The translations under genes and the position numbers were made by a program. A DNA stretch of 64,000 bases, taken from NCBI RefSeq assembly GCF_001050015.1, contig NZ_CVTB01000144.1:9309-73308 (forward strand), read 5' to 3'. This DNA comes from Mycolicibacterium malmesburyense (GTDB lineage: Bacteria > Actinomycetota > Actinomycetes > Mycobacteriales > Mycobacteriaceae). Shown piece by piece: positions 11,978-20,485 of the stretch; the stretch's first letter is position 1; every line of letters starts with the position of its first letter. The notes under the pieces were generated by a model. It made no database searches. It was given only the letters and a program-made list of their open reading frames with translations, and had not been told where the DNA came from.

Positions 11978-12814
11978 GTGACCACCCCGCCGGGCCCTCC
12001 CCCGCCGTACGGGCAGCCGCCTTACGGTGGGCAGCCGCCCTACGGCGGGCAGCCGCCCTACGGCGGGCAGCCGCCCTACGGCGGGCAGCCGCCTTATGGT
12101 GGACAGCCGCCGTCCGGTGAGCGTCCGTCATACGGTGGCCCGCCGCCCAATCCGTATCCGCCCGCGCAGGCCTACCCGCCGCCACCCACGGCGAGTTACC
12201 CGCCACCGCCGCCGCCCCCGTATGCGGAGCAGGGCTCCTACTACGCCCCACCCCAACAGCGGTCCACGAACTGGTGGGCAGTGGTATCGCTGGTCTTCGG
12301 CCTGCTCGGCGGCGTGCTGATCAGCGTGGTCTGCGGCATCGTCGGCTTGAAGAAGGCCAAAGAGGGGCAGGGCGGTCGCGGCATGGCGATCGCGGGCCTG
12401 GTGCTGTCGGCGCTGTGGGCGGTGGTGCTCGTCGTCGGCCTGCTGGTCTACTTCCTCGTCGGCAGCGGCACGGTGACCGCGACCGATGTCAAGGAGGGCG
12501 ACTGTCTGGCGGAGATCCCCGCCAACACCCGGGTGCTGACCGTGAAAACGGTCGGATGTGACGAGGCCCACGCCGGTGAGGTCTTCGCGGTGCTTCAGAT
12601 GCCCGACGGCGAGTTCCCTGGCCAGGCGGCGATCGACGCCTACGCCGAGAGGTGCAGCCCGGAACTGGCCGCCTACTCGCCAGAGGCGATGACCGACGCC
12701 TCCGTCCAGCTCTATGTGCTCTATCCCACTGCGGAGACTTGGGACCAGGGCGACCGGGCCGTGACCTGCATCGCGACGCTCGACCCGCCGCGTACCGGCA
12801 CGATCAAGAGCTGA
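11978..12814 (+). CDS. DUF4190 / septum-formation-domain membrane protein with Gly-Gln-Pro-Pro-Tyr repeats
   Basis: This 278-residue protein starts at GTG 11978. Residues 1-90 are a low-complexity tail with six copies of a GQPPYG-type hexapeptide, then Pro/Tyr-rich sequence. Residues about 98-165 form a DUF4190-like pair of membrane helices (WWAVVSLVFGLLGGVLISVV and MAIAGLVLSALWAVVLVVGL) joined by a Lys/Gly-rich loop. The rest is an extracytoplasmic Septum_form-like domain with EGDCLAEIP, VGCDEAHAGEVFAVL, RCSPELAAY and VTCIATL. It resembles the gene just upstream. Pro/Gly/Tyr tails of this kind are common on mycobacterial membrane proteins. The function is unknown. Confidence 0.75.
   Translation: MTTPPGPPPPYGQPPYGGQPPYGGQPPYGGQPPYGGQPPYGGQPPSGERPSYGGPPPNPYPPAQAYPPPPTASYPPPPPPPYAEQGSYYAPPQQRSTNWWAVVSLVFGLLGGVLISVVCGIVGLKKAKEGQGGRGMAIAGLVLSALWAVVLVVGLLVYFLVGSGTVTATDVKEGDCLAEIPANTRVLTVKTVGCDEAHAGEVFAVLQMPDGEFPGQAAIDAYAERCSPELAAYSPEAMTDASVQLYVLYPTAETWDQGDRAVTCIATLDPPRTGTIKS
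12011..12118 (+). repeat. Six 18-bp tandem repeats encoding GQPPYG units
   Basis: Six consecutive 18-bp units begin at 12011, 12029, 12047, 12065, 12083 and 12101. Units two to four are identical. The others differ at a few bases, and the last is the most diverged. They are in frame inside the N-terminal tail of the DUF4190 protein, so copy number changes would alter tail length without breaking the gene. Confidence 0.9.
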
Positions 12815-12868
12815 TATCGCTCCGGCACGCCGACGGGCCGGAACCGCTGGCTGAGGTACCGTTTTCCC

Positions 12869-14356
12869 ATGACTTCGGGACATTTGGACGCCGTCATCGT
12901 CGGCGCCGGTTTCGGGGGGATCGGTGCGGCCATCCAGCTCAAGCGGATGGGCTACGAGAACTTCGTCATCCTCGATCGCGAGGACGACCTCGGCGGCACC
13001 TGGCACGTCAATCACTACCCGGGCTTGGCGGTCGACGTGCCGACCACCACCTACTCGTACTACTTCGAGCCGAACCCGAACTGGTCGCGGTTGTACTCGA
13101 CGGGCGACGAGATCAAGCAGTACGCGGCTGACGTCGCCGACAAGTACGACGTGCGTAGGCACATGCGGTTCAACACGCTAGTCGAAGGTGCCTGCTGGGA
13201 CGACGAGCACCACACGTGGCGGGTGACGTTGGCCGACGGTGAGACGCTGACGGCCCGCTACCTGATCACGGCTACCGGGTTCCTGTCGCAACCGCACACG
13301 CCCGAAATCCCGGGTATCGACGACTTCGCGGGCAGGATCATCCACACCACCGCCTGGGACGACGGCTACGACCTTGCCGGTCGCCGCGTGGCGATCATCG
13401 GCACCGGTGCCACGGCGGTGCAACTGATTCCGGAACTGGCGAAGAAAGCGTCGGAGTTAACCGTCTACCAACGGACTCCGGTCTGGGTGGTACCCAGGCT
13501 CGACTTCCCGATCTCCGACGGCGTCAAGCGGTTGTTCGCCCGGGTTCCCTTCACGCAGCGCGCACTTCGAGCCGTCACCGACGCGATTTACGAGTTCTTC
13601 CTCTATGTCGGCCTGCGCCACCGGCAGCTCTTGTTCCGCCGGCTCAACGTCGCGGCATCGGACGTGGCCAAGATGCACCGGTTCTTCTCCGTGCGCGATC
13701 GCGAGCTCCGCAAGCAGTTGACTCCCGACTACGACTTCGGCTGCAAACGTCCGACGTTCTCCAACACCTACAATCGTGCATTCACGAAACCGAATGTGCA
13801 CCTTCAGAGTTCGGGGATCGAACGCATCGAACCCGACGGTGTCGTCGCCGCCGACGGAACGAAGACCCAGATCGACACGCTTATTTTGGCGACCGGCTTC
13901 GATCTATGGGAGGCCAACTTTCCGGCGATCGAGATCATCGGACGCAAGGGCCGCAACCTGGGGAAGTGGTGGCGCGAGAATCGGTTCCAGGCTTATCAGG
14001 GCGTCACGGTGCCCGACTTCCCCAACTATCTGAGTATGGCGAGCCCGTATGCGTTCCTCGGGCTGAACTTCTTCAATACCGTGGAATATCAGATGCGTCA
14101 CATGGATCGGCTGTTCAGCGAGGTCAAGCGGCAGGGCGCAACCACATTCGAGGTCACCGAGGAAGCCAACGCTCGCTATCTCGACCGCATGACCAAGCTC
14201 ATGGGCAAGTCGGTGTTCATGGCGGGCAACTGTGCGGGTTCGCGGTCCTACTATTTCGACCCGAACGGCGAGGCCACGCTGCTGCAGCCGACGTCGACCC
14301 GCAAGGCCATCAAGGAGGCATCGCAGTATCCTCTGAGCGACTACCGAATTTCCTGA
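12869..14356 (+). CDS. Flavin-containing monooxygenase, Baeyer-Villiger type
   Basis: This 495-residue FAD/NADPH enzyme shows the FAD Rossmann motif VGAGFGGIGAAIQL (about residues 11-24), DLGGTWHVNHYPGLAVD, the Baeyer-Villiger signature FAGRIIHTTAWDDG (F-x-G-x3-H-x3-W-D, about 153-166), and the NADPH Rossmann motif IIGTGATAVQL (about 175-185). It likely inserts one oxygen into a ketone or oxidises a related hydrophobic compound. The substrate cannot be told from sequence. It is followed by a small membrane protein gene (19-base gap) and faces a double-TetR regulator, which may control it. In M. tuberculosis the nearest remembered relative is Rv0892. Confidence 0.88.
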   Translation: MTSGHLDAVIVGAGFGGIGAAIQLKRMGYENFVILDREDDLGGTWHVNHYPGLAVDVPTTTYSYYFEPNPNWSRLYSTGDEIKQYAADVADKYDVRRHMRFNTLVEGACWDDEHHTWRVTLADGETLTARYLITATGFLSQPHTPEIPGIDDFAGRIIHTTAWDDGYDLAGRRVAIIGTGATAVQLIPELAKKASELTVYQRTPVWVVPRLDFPISDGVKRLFARVPFTQRALRAVTDAIYEFFLYVGLRHRQLLFRRLNVAASDVAKMHRFFSVRDRELRKQLTPDYDFGCKRPTFSNTYNRAFTKPNVHLQSSGIERIEPDGVVAADGTKTQIDTLILATGFDLWEANFPAIEIIGRKGRNLGKWWRENRFQAYQGVTVPDFPNYLSMASPYAFLGLNFFNTVEYQMRHMDRLFSEVKRQGATTFEVTEEANARYLDRMTKLMGKSVFMAGNCAGSRSYYFDPNGEATLLQPTSTRKAIKEASQYPLSDYRIS

Positions 14357-14375
14357 TCAGAGAGGAACATCTGCT

Positions 14376-14654
14376 GTGTCACTTGAGGAATCGAACAGCG
14401 GTTCGCGCGCGGCCACGTTGGCCGGCCTGGGCGTCGCCGGCATCGGTGTCGCGCACTTCGTCAAGCCGGAGCTGTTCGAGTCGGTGACCGTGCAGGCGTT
14501 CCCCCGCAACACCCGCCAGTACATCTACGTCAACGGCGGTATCGAGACGGCGCTCGGGCTCGGGCTGGCCGCCCGCAAGACCCGCAAGCTGGCGCTCGTG
14601 GGCACGCTCGGCTACCTCGCCTACTTGGCGGGCAACGTGGCGCGCAACCGGTAA
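14376..14654 (+). CDS. Small DoxX-like membrane protein
   Basis: This 92-residue protein starts at GTG 14376 with AGAGAGGAA upstream. It has three hydrophobic stretches: AATLAGLGVAGIGVAHFV, YVNGGIETALGLGLAA and LALVGTLGYLAYLAGNV. The pattern HFVKPELFESV then a Gly-rich second helix recalls short DoxX/DUF4267-like proteins often found beside flavin monooxygenases. It probably belongs to the monooxygenase transcript. The last 34 bases overlap the convergent TetR gene. Confidence 0.65.
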   Translation: MSLEESNSGSRAATLAGLGVAGIGVAHFVKPELFESVTVQAFPRNTRQYIYVNGGIETALGLGLAARKTRKLALVGTLGYLAYLAGNVARNR

Positions 14655-15874
14655 CCCCCCAACAGCGTCATATCCAGAATCCCCTGCAGGATCGCGCGGT
14701 TCTGCGGTGAGTTCGTGTAGCACATCAGCCGGCCCAGGTCGATCACCAGCGACATGGCCGCGTGCACCGCGAACCGCGCCTGGCCGGGCGTCCACTCCGG
14801 CCGCACGGCGACCACCAGCTCCACCCACGATTCGACGTTGGCGCGCTGCATGTTTCGCAGGATCTTCTGATCCGTCGGCGACATATTGAGCCGTTCGGTG
14901 TAGTAGACGTACTCGAGTTCGGGCTGCGCGAACGACCTGGCGACGTAGGCGTCGATGACGGTGCTGAGCGCGTCCTCGGGATCGGCGATCGCGCCGGTGA
15001 TCGCCGTGAGCTCCTCGGAGAGCCGGTCGGCCGCACGGCGGAACGCCGCGGCGAGGATGTCGCTCTTGCCTGCGAAGTAACGGTAGATTCCCGACGCGGG
15101 CATGCCGACGGCCGCGGCGATGTCCTCCATCCCCGTGTCGCGGTACCCCTTGATGTTGAACAAGCGCATCGACTCATTGAGCAGCGCTTCGTATTTCGAC
15201 GGCTCGACACCGGTGGCTGCCGGCGCGACCGGCTGCTCGGCGACATCGCCGCCGTCGTCGGGCAGTTCCGTGGCGGTCAGCGAGAGCGCGAGATCGGACA
15301 GCAGCGCCCGCACCTGCGCGGCAGGCAGCTTGGCCCGATGGTCGACGATGCTGCCGATGACCGACAGGACGGCGATGGACAGCGTCCACCGTTGCCGCGA
15401 GGTCAGCTCCGGTCGCATGGCGTGGATGGGACGCTGGATGCGGTGGTTGACGGTGCGCATCTGCGCGATCAGCGATGCCTGGTCGTCGCCGCGCAGGTAT
15501 CGCCCCTCCCAGCGGTACAGCCCGCCGGCTTCCCGGTTCGCCATCGCGGTCTCGGTGAGCGCCGCGACCAGCCGGCGCAGTTCGAGCTGGGGGTCGTCGT
15601 TCTCGGCCTCGTCGGCGAACGCGGTGGCATCCACCAGCTGCTGACCCAGGTTCAGCACGGCGTCGCGGAACAGGTCGTACTTGCTCGCGTAGTGCCGGTA
15701 CAGGGCCGCCGCCGAGATGCCGACCCGCGATGCGATGGCCTCCATGCTCACGCCGTAGAAACCCAGTGTGCTGAACGCCTCGGCGGAGGCGCGGGCAATC
15801 TGGGCCTTGCGGTCCTTCGGCCGGCGCCGGACCGCGTCACCGCTCGCCGGCCGAGTGCGCGACATGGCAGACAC
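14621..15874 (-). CDS. TetR-family regulator with two tandem TetR units in one polypeptide
   Basis: This 417-residue protein contains two TetR DNA-binding domains. The first, about residues 22-70, has RASAEAFSTLGFYGVSMEAI then GISAAALYRHYASKYDL. The second, about 228-275, has NESMRLFNIKGYRDTGMEDI then GMPASGIYRYFAGKSDIL. Each is followed by its own all-helical ligand region, so it is a fused dimer-like repressor about twice the usual 190-220 residues. The start may be the ATG at 15874 or the one three codons later. The gene faces the monooxygenase and diverges from the membrane protein and permease genes, so either group could be its target. Confidence 0.88.
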   Translation of the reverse strand: MSAMSRTRPASGDAVRRRPKDRKAQIARASAEAFSTLGFYGVSMEAIASRVGISAAALYRHYASKYDLFRDAVLNLGQQLVDATAFADEAENDDPQLELRRLVAALTETAMANREAGGLYRWEGRYLRGDDQASLIAQMRTVNHRIQRPIHAMRPELTSRQRWTLSIAVLSVIGSIVDHRAKLPAAQVRALLSDLALSLTATELPDDGGDVAEQPVAPAATGVEPSKYEALLNESMRLFNIKGYRDTGMEDIAAAVGMPASGIYRYFAGKSDILAAAFRRAADRLSEELTAITGAIADPEDALSTVIDAYVARSFAQPELEYVYYTERLNMSPTDQKILRNMQRANVESWVELVVAVRPEWTPGQARFAVHAAMSLVIDLGRLMCYTNSPQNRAILQGILDMTLLGGYRLRATLPAK

Positions 15875-15933
15875 GATATCGGACCGAGCGCCCTCGCACC
15901 GGCCTGGTTCGCCTTCTTCGGATCGGCCCGAAC

Positions 15934-15970
15934 TTGCCAGAGCTCACAGAATGGCGATTAACATAATGGA
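15934..15970 (+). promoter_or_regulatory. Candidate promoter for a leaderless transcript of the small membrane protein
   Basis: TTGCCA (15934-15939) and TAACAT (15959-15964) are separated by 19 bases and fit a primary-sigma promoter. Six bases after the -10 lies the GTG start at 15971, so the mRNA could begin at the start codon. No usable Shine-Dalgarno precedes it. The element lies in the short divergent region next to the double-TetR gene and could also be its operator region. Confidence 0.4.
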
Positions 15971-16195
15971 GTGTTCGGCGCGATTCGCAAGTTCCTGGGC
16001 TTCCAGGTCACCATCGGCGAGTTGATCACGGTGGCACTCGTCCTCGGCACGCCCTACCTGCTGGTCGGTGTGTTCTGGTCGACCACTCACACCGAACACC
16101 TGCGGCAGATGAACGGCGCCGACCTGGTCGTTTCGTATCTCGGGGCGATCGTTTCCTGGCCCGTACTGCTGTTCGCCGACGTCTGCATGACATGA
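15971..16195 (+). CDS. Small two-helix membrane protein, unrecognised
   Basis: This 74-residue protein starts at GTG 15971 (MFGAIRKFLGFQVTIGELIT). It has two probable membrane helices, about residues 15-36 and 52-70, joined by the loop WSTTHTEHLRQMNGADL. I do not recognise the family beyond similar mycobacterial hypothetical proteins. It is followed 13 bases later by another small membrane protein gene and then two permeases on the same strand. Confidence 0.55.
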   Translation: MFGAIRKFLGFQVTIGELITVALVLGTPYLLVGVFWSTTHTEHLRQMNGADLVVSYLGAIVSWPVLLFADVCMT

Positions 16196-16208
16196 ACGGG
16201 GGAACACA

Positions 16209-16550
16209 TTGTCCGACCACCACCACCGACTTGCCTGGACCGGCATCATCGCCGCGGTCGTGTTGGCCGGCGCCCTGCTGGCGTTGAACTTTCCGGTGTT
16301 CCTGGACAGCTACGACCAATATGGATTCCAGATCAAATGCGGAACCGGCTATCTGTCCGATCTGACGCAGGCGGCCGCGGCCGCCGGTGGCGCCGACTAT
16401 GTCGACCGGTGTGAAACCGCGTTGCTGACGCGCCGGCTGTGGACCATCCCCCTGGCCCTGCTCGGCGGCGCCGCACTGCTGACGGCCCTCGTCGCGTCGG
16501 CGACGACGTCTGCGCGCGAGTCGTTGCAGCAGCACCACCACAACGCCTGA
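16209..16550 (+). CDS. Small membrane protein with an extracytoplasmic Cys pair, unrecognised
   Basis: This 113-residue protein starts at a TTG (16209) with GGGGAA as ribosome-binding site. Two membrane helices, about residues 9-31 (WTGIIAAVVLAGALLALNF) and 75-95 (WTIPLALLGGAALLTALVA), flank an extracytoplasmic loop with two Cys (FQIKCGTGYLSD and VDRCETALL), likely a disulfide. The N- and C-termini are His-rich (DHHH and HHHH). The function is unknown. It probably shares a transcript with the 74-residue protein upstream. Confidence 0.6.
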   Translation: MSDHHHRLAWTGIIAAVVLAGALLALNFPVFLDSYDQYGFQIKCGTGYLSDLTQAAAAAGGADYVDRCETALLTRRLWTIPLALLGGAALLTALVASATTSARESLQQHHHNA

Positions 16551-16564
16551 TCTAGCATTCCGGC

Positions 16565-17785
16565 GTGAGCACGCCGGCGGGTCCAGCGCTGCCCCGGCGG
16601 CTCGGCACCTTCGACGCGGTGGTCATCGGACTGGGTTCGATGATCGGTGCGGGCATCTTCGTCGCCCTCGGACCCGCCGCCGCGGCAGCCGGTTCAGGAC
16701 TGCTGATCGGCCTCGCCATCGCCGCCCTCGTCGCCTACTGCAACGCCACCTCGTCCGCGTGGCTGGCCGCCCGATATCCGGAATCGGGCGGCACCTATGT
16801 CTACGGGCGTGAGCGGCTCGGCGAGTTCTGGGGATACACCGCCGGGTGGAGCTTCATCGTCGGCAAGACCGCGTCGTGCGCGGCGATGGCGCTGACCGTC
16901 GGCTATTACGTATGGCCGCAGGCTGCCCGCGGTATCGCGGTCGGAGCGGTCGCCGCGCTGACCGCCGTGAATTATCTGGGCATCCGGAAGTCGGCGTTGG
17001 TGACGCGCATCATCGTCGGTCTGGTGCTGGCGGTGTTGGGCACCGTGGTGGTGACGACCCTCGGTTTCGGGGGCGTCGACACGGCGCGGCTGGCCGTCGG
17101 TGCCGACGCCTCGGTCGGCGGCGTTCTGCAAGCCGCCGGGCTGTTGTTCTTCGCGTTCGCCGGTTACGCGCGGATAGCGACGCTGGGCGAGGAGGTTCGC
17201 GATCCCGCCCGCACCATTCCGCGCGCGATCCCGCTGGCGCTGGGCATCGCGCTCGTGGTGTACACGCTGGTCGCGGTCGCCGTCCTGACCGAGTTGGGAA
17301 GTGCGGCAACGGCTTCGGCGACCGCTCCGCTTGCCGATGCGGTGACCGCGGCCGGCTTCCGCTGGCTCGAGCCGGTCGTGCGGGCCGGTGCCGCGGTGGC
17401 GGCGGTCGGGTCGCTGCTGGCGCTCATCCTCGGAGTGTCCCGCACGACGTTGGCGATGGCGCGCGACCGTCACCTGCCCCACATGCTGGCGCGGGTGCAC
17501 CCGAGATTCGGCAGCCCCCACCGCGCCGAGGTCGTCGTCGGTGTTCTCGTCGCCGCGCTGGCCGCCACCGTCGACCTTCGCCATGCGATCGGGTTCTCCT
17601 CGTTCACCGTGCTCGTCTACTACGCGATCGCCAACGCGTCGGCCTGGACCCTCGGCCGCCGAACGGTGCCCGCGGTGGGGCTGGCCGGGTGCCTGCTGCT
17701 GGCGGTCCTGCTACCCCTGCCGTCGGTGGTGGCCGGCGCTTGCGTGGTGCTCGCGGGCGCGCTGGCTTACCGTCTTAGACCGTGA
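16565..17785 (+). CDS. APC-family amino acid permease
   Basis: This 406-residue integral membrane protein is full length for a short APC transporter with about 11-12 helices. The N-terminus carries the family signature IGLGSMIGAGIFVALGPAAA (about residues 21-40), followed by the ARYPESGGTYVYGRE loop and the cytoplasmic GEEVRDPARTIPRAIP segment (about 209-224). It would import an amino acid or amine by proton symport. The substrate is not readable from sequence. It starts at GTG 16565, and its stop overlaps the start of the NCS2 permease (GTGA). Confidence 0.88.
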   Translation: MSTPAGPALPRRLGTFDAVVIGLGSMIGAGIFVALGPAAAAAGSGLLIGLAIAALVAYCNATSSAWLAARYPESGGTYVYGRERLGEFWGYTAGWSFIVGKTASCAAMALTVGYYVWPQAARGIAVGAVAALTAVNYLGIRKSALVTRIIVGLVLAVLGTVVVTTLGFGGVDTARLAVGADASVGGVLQAAGLLFFAFAGYARIATLGEEVRDPARTIPRAIPLALGIALVVYTLVAVAVLTELGSAATASATAPLADAVTAAGFRWLEPVVRAGAAVAAVGSLLALILGVSRTTLAMARDRHLPHMLARVHPRFGSPHRAEVVVGVLVAALAATVDLRHAIGFSSFTVLVYYAIANASAWTLGRRTVPAVGLAGCLLLAVLLPLPSVVAGACVVLAGALAYRLRP

Positions 17786-19071
17786 TCGAGCTGACCTGGA
17801 AACACGTCGAGGCGCAGTCCGACGACAACTTCGTCGTCGCGCCCGACGAACGTCTCGGCTGGGGCCGGACGATCGGGCTCGGCGCCCAGCACGTGGTGGC
17901 CATGTTCGGCGCCACATTCCTGGTTCCCGTGCTCACCGGCTTTCCGCCCGCGACGACGCTGCTGTTCTCCGGCGTCGGAACGGTGCTGTTCCTGATCATC
18001 ACGGGCAATCGCCTGCCCAGTTACCTGGGTTCGAGCTTCTCGGTCATCGCACCGGTCACCGCGGCGGTGGCCTCGCACGGAACGGGCAGCGCCCTCGGCG
18101 GTCTGGTGGCGGTCGGTCTGGCGCTCGTCGCGATCGGCGGTCTGGTCCACCTGGTCGGCACCCGCTGGCTGGACGTGACCCTGCCCCCCGTCGTCACCGG
18201 CGCGATCGTCGCGCTGATCGGGTTCAACCTGGCGCCGTCGGCCAAGGCCAACTTCGAACAGGGTCCGCTGGTGGGGCTCGTCACGCTGGTGCTGCTGGTC
18301 GCGACGCTCGCGTTCTTCCGCGGGCTCATCGGCCGGTTGGCGATCTTCCTGGCCGTCCTCGTCGGATACCTTCTCGCGCTGGCGCTCGATGAGATCGACA
18401 CCGCGGCGATCGCGGCCGCGCCGTGGGTCGGGTTGCCGGAATTCCAGACGCCGACGTTCACCGTCGCGGTGCTGCCGATGTTCCTGCCCGCGGTGATCGC
18501 CCTGGTCGCCGAGAACATCGGGCACGTGAAATCGGTCGGACAGATGACCGCCACCGACGTCGATCCAGTGATGGGCCGGGCGCTCGCCGCCGACGGTCTG
18601 GCCACGACGCTGGCCGGTTTCGGCGGGGGTTCGGCCACCACCACCTACGCCGAGAACATCGGCGTGATGGCGGCGACCCGGGTGTATTCGACTGCGGCGT
18701 ACTGGGTTGCCGGCGTCGTGGCGATCCTGCTCTCACTGTGTCCGAAGGTCGGCGCGGCGATTTCGGCGGTCCCGGCGGGCGTGCTCGGCGGTGCGACTGT
18801 GGTGTTGTACGGCCTCGTCGGCGTGCTGGGGGTCCGGATCTGGTTGACGAACCGGGTCGACTTCTCCAAGCCGATCAACCAGATGACCGCGGCCATCCCG
18901 TTGATCATCGGCATCGCCGACTTCACCTGGAACGCAGGCAGTTTGACCTTCACCGGAATCGCGTTGGGTTCGATCGCCGCGCTCGCGGTGTATCACGGCA
19001 TGCGGCTGTTGGGGTTCCGGCAGGCTAGCGAGCGGTCCGCTGCCGCTGATCCGGAGGCGGAACGCCGTTGA
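17782..19071 (+). CDS. NCS2-family nucleobase permease (uracil/xanthine type)
   Basis: This 429-residue transporter of the UraA/UapA family imports a nucleobase with protons. Diagnostic segments are LGAQHVVAMFGATFLVP (the QH motif), AENIGHVKSVGQMT (the substrate-binding Glu helix), and GGGSATTTYAENIGVMAATR (the NCS2 signature, about residues 277-296). It has the usual length and topology. The GTG at 17782 overlaps the APC permease stop, so the two are coupled. The 3' end overlaps the convergent M28 peptidase gene by 47 bases. Confidence 0.9.
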   Translation: MIELTWKHVEAQSDDNFVVAPDERLGWGRTIGLGAQHVVAMFGATFLVPVLTGFPPATTLLFSGVGTVLFLIITGNRLPSYLGSSFSVIAPVTAAVASHGTGSALGGLVAVGLALVAIGGLVHLVGTRWLDVTLPPVVTGAIVALIGFNLAPSAKANFEQGPLVGLVTLVLLVATLAFFRGLIGRLAIFLAVLVGYLLALALDEIDTAAIAAAPWVGLPEFQTPTFTVAVLPMFLPAVIALVAENIGHVKSVGQMTATDVDPVMGRALAADGLATTLAGFGGGSATTTYAENIGVMAATRVYSTAAYWVAGVVAILLSLCPKVGAAISAVPAGVLGGATVVLYGLVGVLGVRIWLTNRVDFSKPINQMTAAIPLIIGIADFTWNAGSLTFTGIALGSIAALAVYHGMRLLGFRQASERSAAADPEAERR

Positions 19072-20485
19072 CGCCGTCGATCGACTGCGCGTAGCTCGCG
19101 ACGGCATAGGCGACCGCGGGACCCAGCACCGACAGCGCATCCCGGTTGACGTTCTCGACCGTGTCGCGCTTGGTTCGATAGTTCGGATCGAAGGGCACTC
19201 CCGCCCGGCCGCCCCAGAGCCGGGCCTGGATCTCGGTCTTGCGCTGCGATGAACCGGCGGTCAGCCCGCCGATCGGCACCCCGGCCGTGAGAAACGGGTA
19301 ATAGTCCGTGAATTGGCTCAGCGGCATGTCTGCGGGCCGCACCCCCGCGAGGTTGAGATAGCCGGCCAGCGTCCGTTCGATACCGGCAGAACCGGCGGGT
19401 ACGGACCGCGCGGGGATCTCCGGGTTGGGCTGGGCCGTCTGGTCACCGTCGTAGGTGAAATAGCCCGCGTTGGGCGAACCGAGCATGTCGAAGCCGAGAT
19501 ACAGTGCGATGTCGCGCAGTTCGTCCGGCGACAGCGCCTGTACGTACTTCGTCGGCCCGGCCAGACCGTTCTCCTCCGACGCCCAGAACACGAAGCGGAC
19601 GGCGTTGGTGATCGACGGCTGCGGTCCGAGCGCCGCGGCGGTCTCGAGCAGCGCCGCGATGCCGGTGCCGTCGTCGTTCACCCCGGGGCTGGCGGCGGAG
19701 CTGTCGAGATGCGCGCCCGCGAGCACCACGTTGCGGGCGTCGCCGGTCTTGGTCTGCGCGACGAGGTTTCGGGTCTTCTTCATCACCGGTTTACGGTCGA
19801 GGACCAGCCGAACCGGTGCGGTGGTGCGGCGCAGCGCGGCGTCGGCGGTGCGGTCGATGACCCCGACCGGGACGGTCAGATCCTGGTAGTAGCCGGGTGT
19901 GAACAGGCCGGCGGGGCTGCCGCTGCTGCCCGGCGAGCTGACCACGAGCAGACCGACGGCACCCTCGGATACCGCCGCGTTCTGTTTGGCGACGACCGAA
20001 CAACCCGTGTCGTCGACGATCGCGATCGCCCCCCGCACCGAGACGCCGTCGTAGTCGGCGGTCCGGCAGCCGGCGGGCCGCGTCGGCCGGAGCGTGACCG
20101 CGTTGAGCCCGCCGGGCGGCGTGGTGATCAACAGGGAGGCTTGGTCGACGGGATATTCGCGCCCGCTCGCGCGCATCGAAGGGTTGCCGCCCTGACTGCG
20201 GTCGAGCATTTCGAACTCCGGAGTCTCGACGTCGAAACCCTTGTCGCGCAGAAACTGTGCGACGTAGTCGACGGTGGCGTCGTAGCCGGGGGTGCCGTCG
20301 GCGCGGTTACCGCCGTGGGTGTCGGCGATCTGCTGCAACTCCTGCAGGTGGGTGTACATGCCGTCCGCGTTGACCTTGTCCGCCACCTCCTGCGGCGACG
20401 GCGGTACCGGCTCCGGCGACGAGCAGGACGTCAGGGCCGCGACGAGCCCGACCGCCGCTGCCGCACCGACCGCCCAGGTCTTCAT
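19025..20485 (-). CDS. LpqL-like M28 lipoprotein peptidase paralogue, probably inactive
   Basis: This 486-residue lipoprotein has a signal peptide ending in lipobox LTSC (about residue 21), a protease-associated domain insert (about 120-230), and an M28 aminopeptidase fold. Zinc-site segments are AGAHLDSSAASPGVNDDGTG, FWASEENGLAG and LGFDMLGSPNAGYF. The last zinc-ligand position differs: the active paralogue next door has PNYHKASDNL, while this one has PNYRTKRDTV, with Arg (codon CGA) for His. That suggests loss of one metal and probably of peptidase activity. It overlaps the upstream paralogue by four bases (ATGA). Confidence 0.85.
   Translation of the reverse strand: MKTWAVGAAAAVGLVAALTSCSSPEPVPPSPQEVADKVNADGMYTHLQELQQIADTHGGNRADGTPGYDATVDYVAQFLRDKGFDVETPEFEMLDRSQGGNPSMRASGREYPVDQASLLITTPPGGLNAVTLRPTRPAGCRTADYDGVSVRGAIAIVDDTGCSVVAKQNAAVSEGAVGLLVVSSPGSSGSPAGLFTPGYYQDLTVPVGVIDRTADAALRRTTAPVRLVLDRKPVMKKTRNLVAQTKTGDARNVVLAGAHLDSSAASPGVNDDGTGIAALLETAAALGPQPSITNAVRFVFWASEENGLAGPTKYVQALSPDELRDIALYLGFDMLGSPNAGYFTYDGDQTAQPNPEIPARSVPAGSAGIERTLAGYLNLAGVRPADMPLSQFTDYYPFLTAGVPIGGLTAGSSQRKTEIQARLWGGRAGVPFDPNYRTKRDTVENVNRDALSVLGPAVAYAVASYAQSIDGVNGVPPPDQRQRTAR

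Noticed and set aside
12011..12118. Regular 18-bp repeats that might suggest a CRISPR array
   Set aside because: Units are contiguous without spacers, in frame, and encode GQPPYG repeats in a membrane protein tail.
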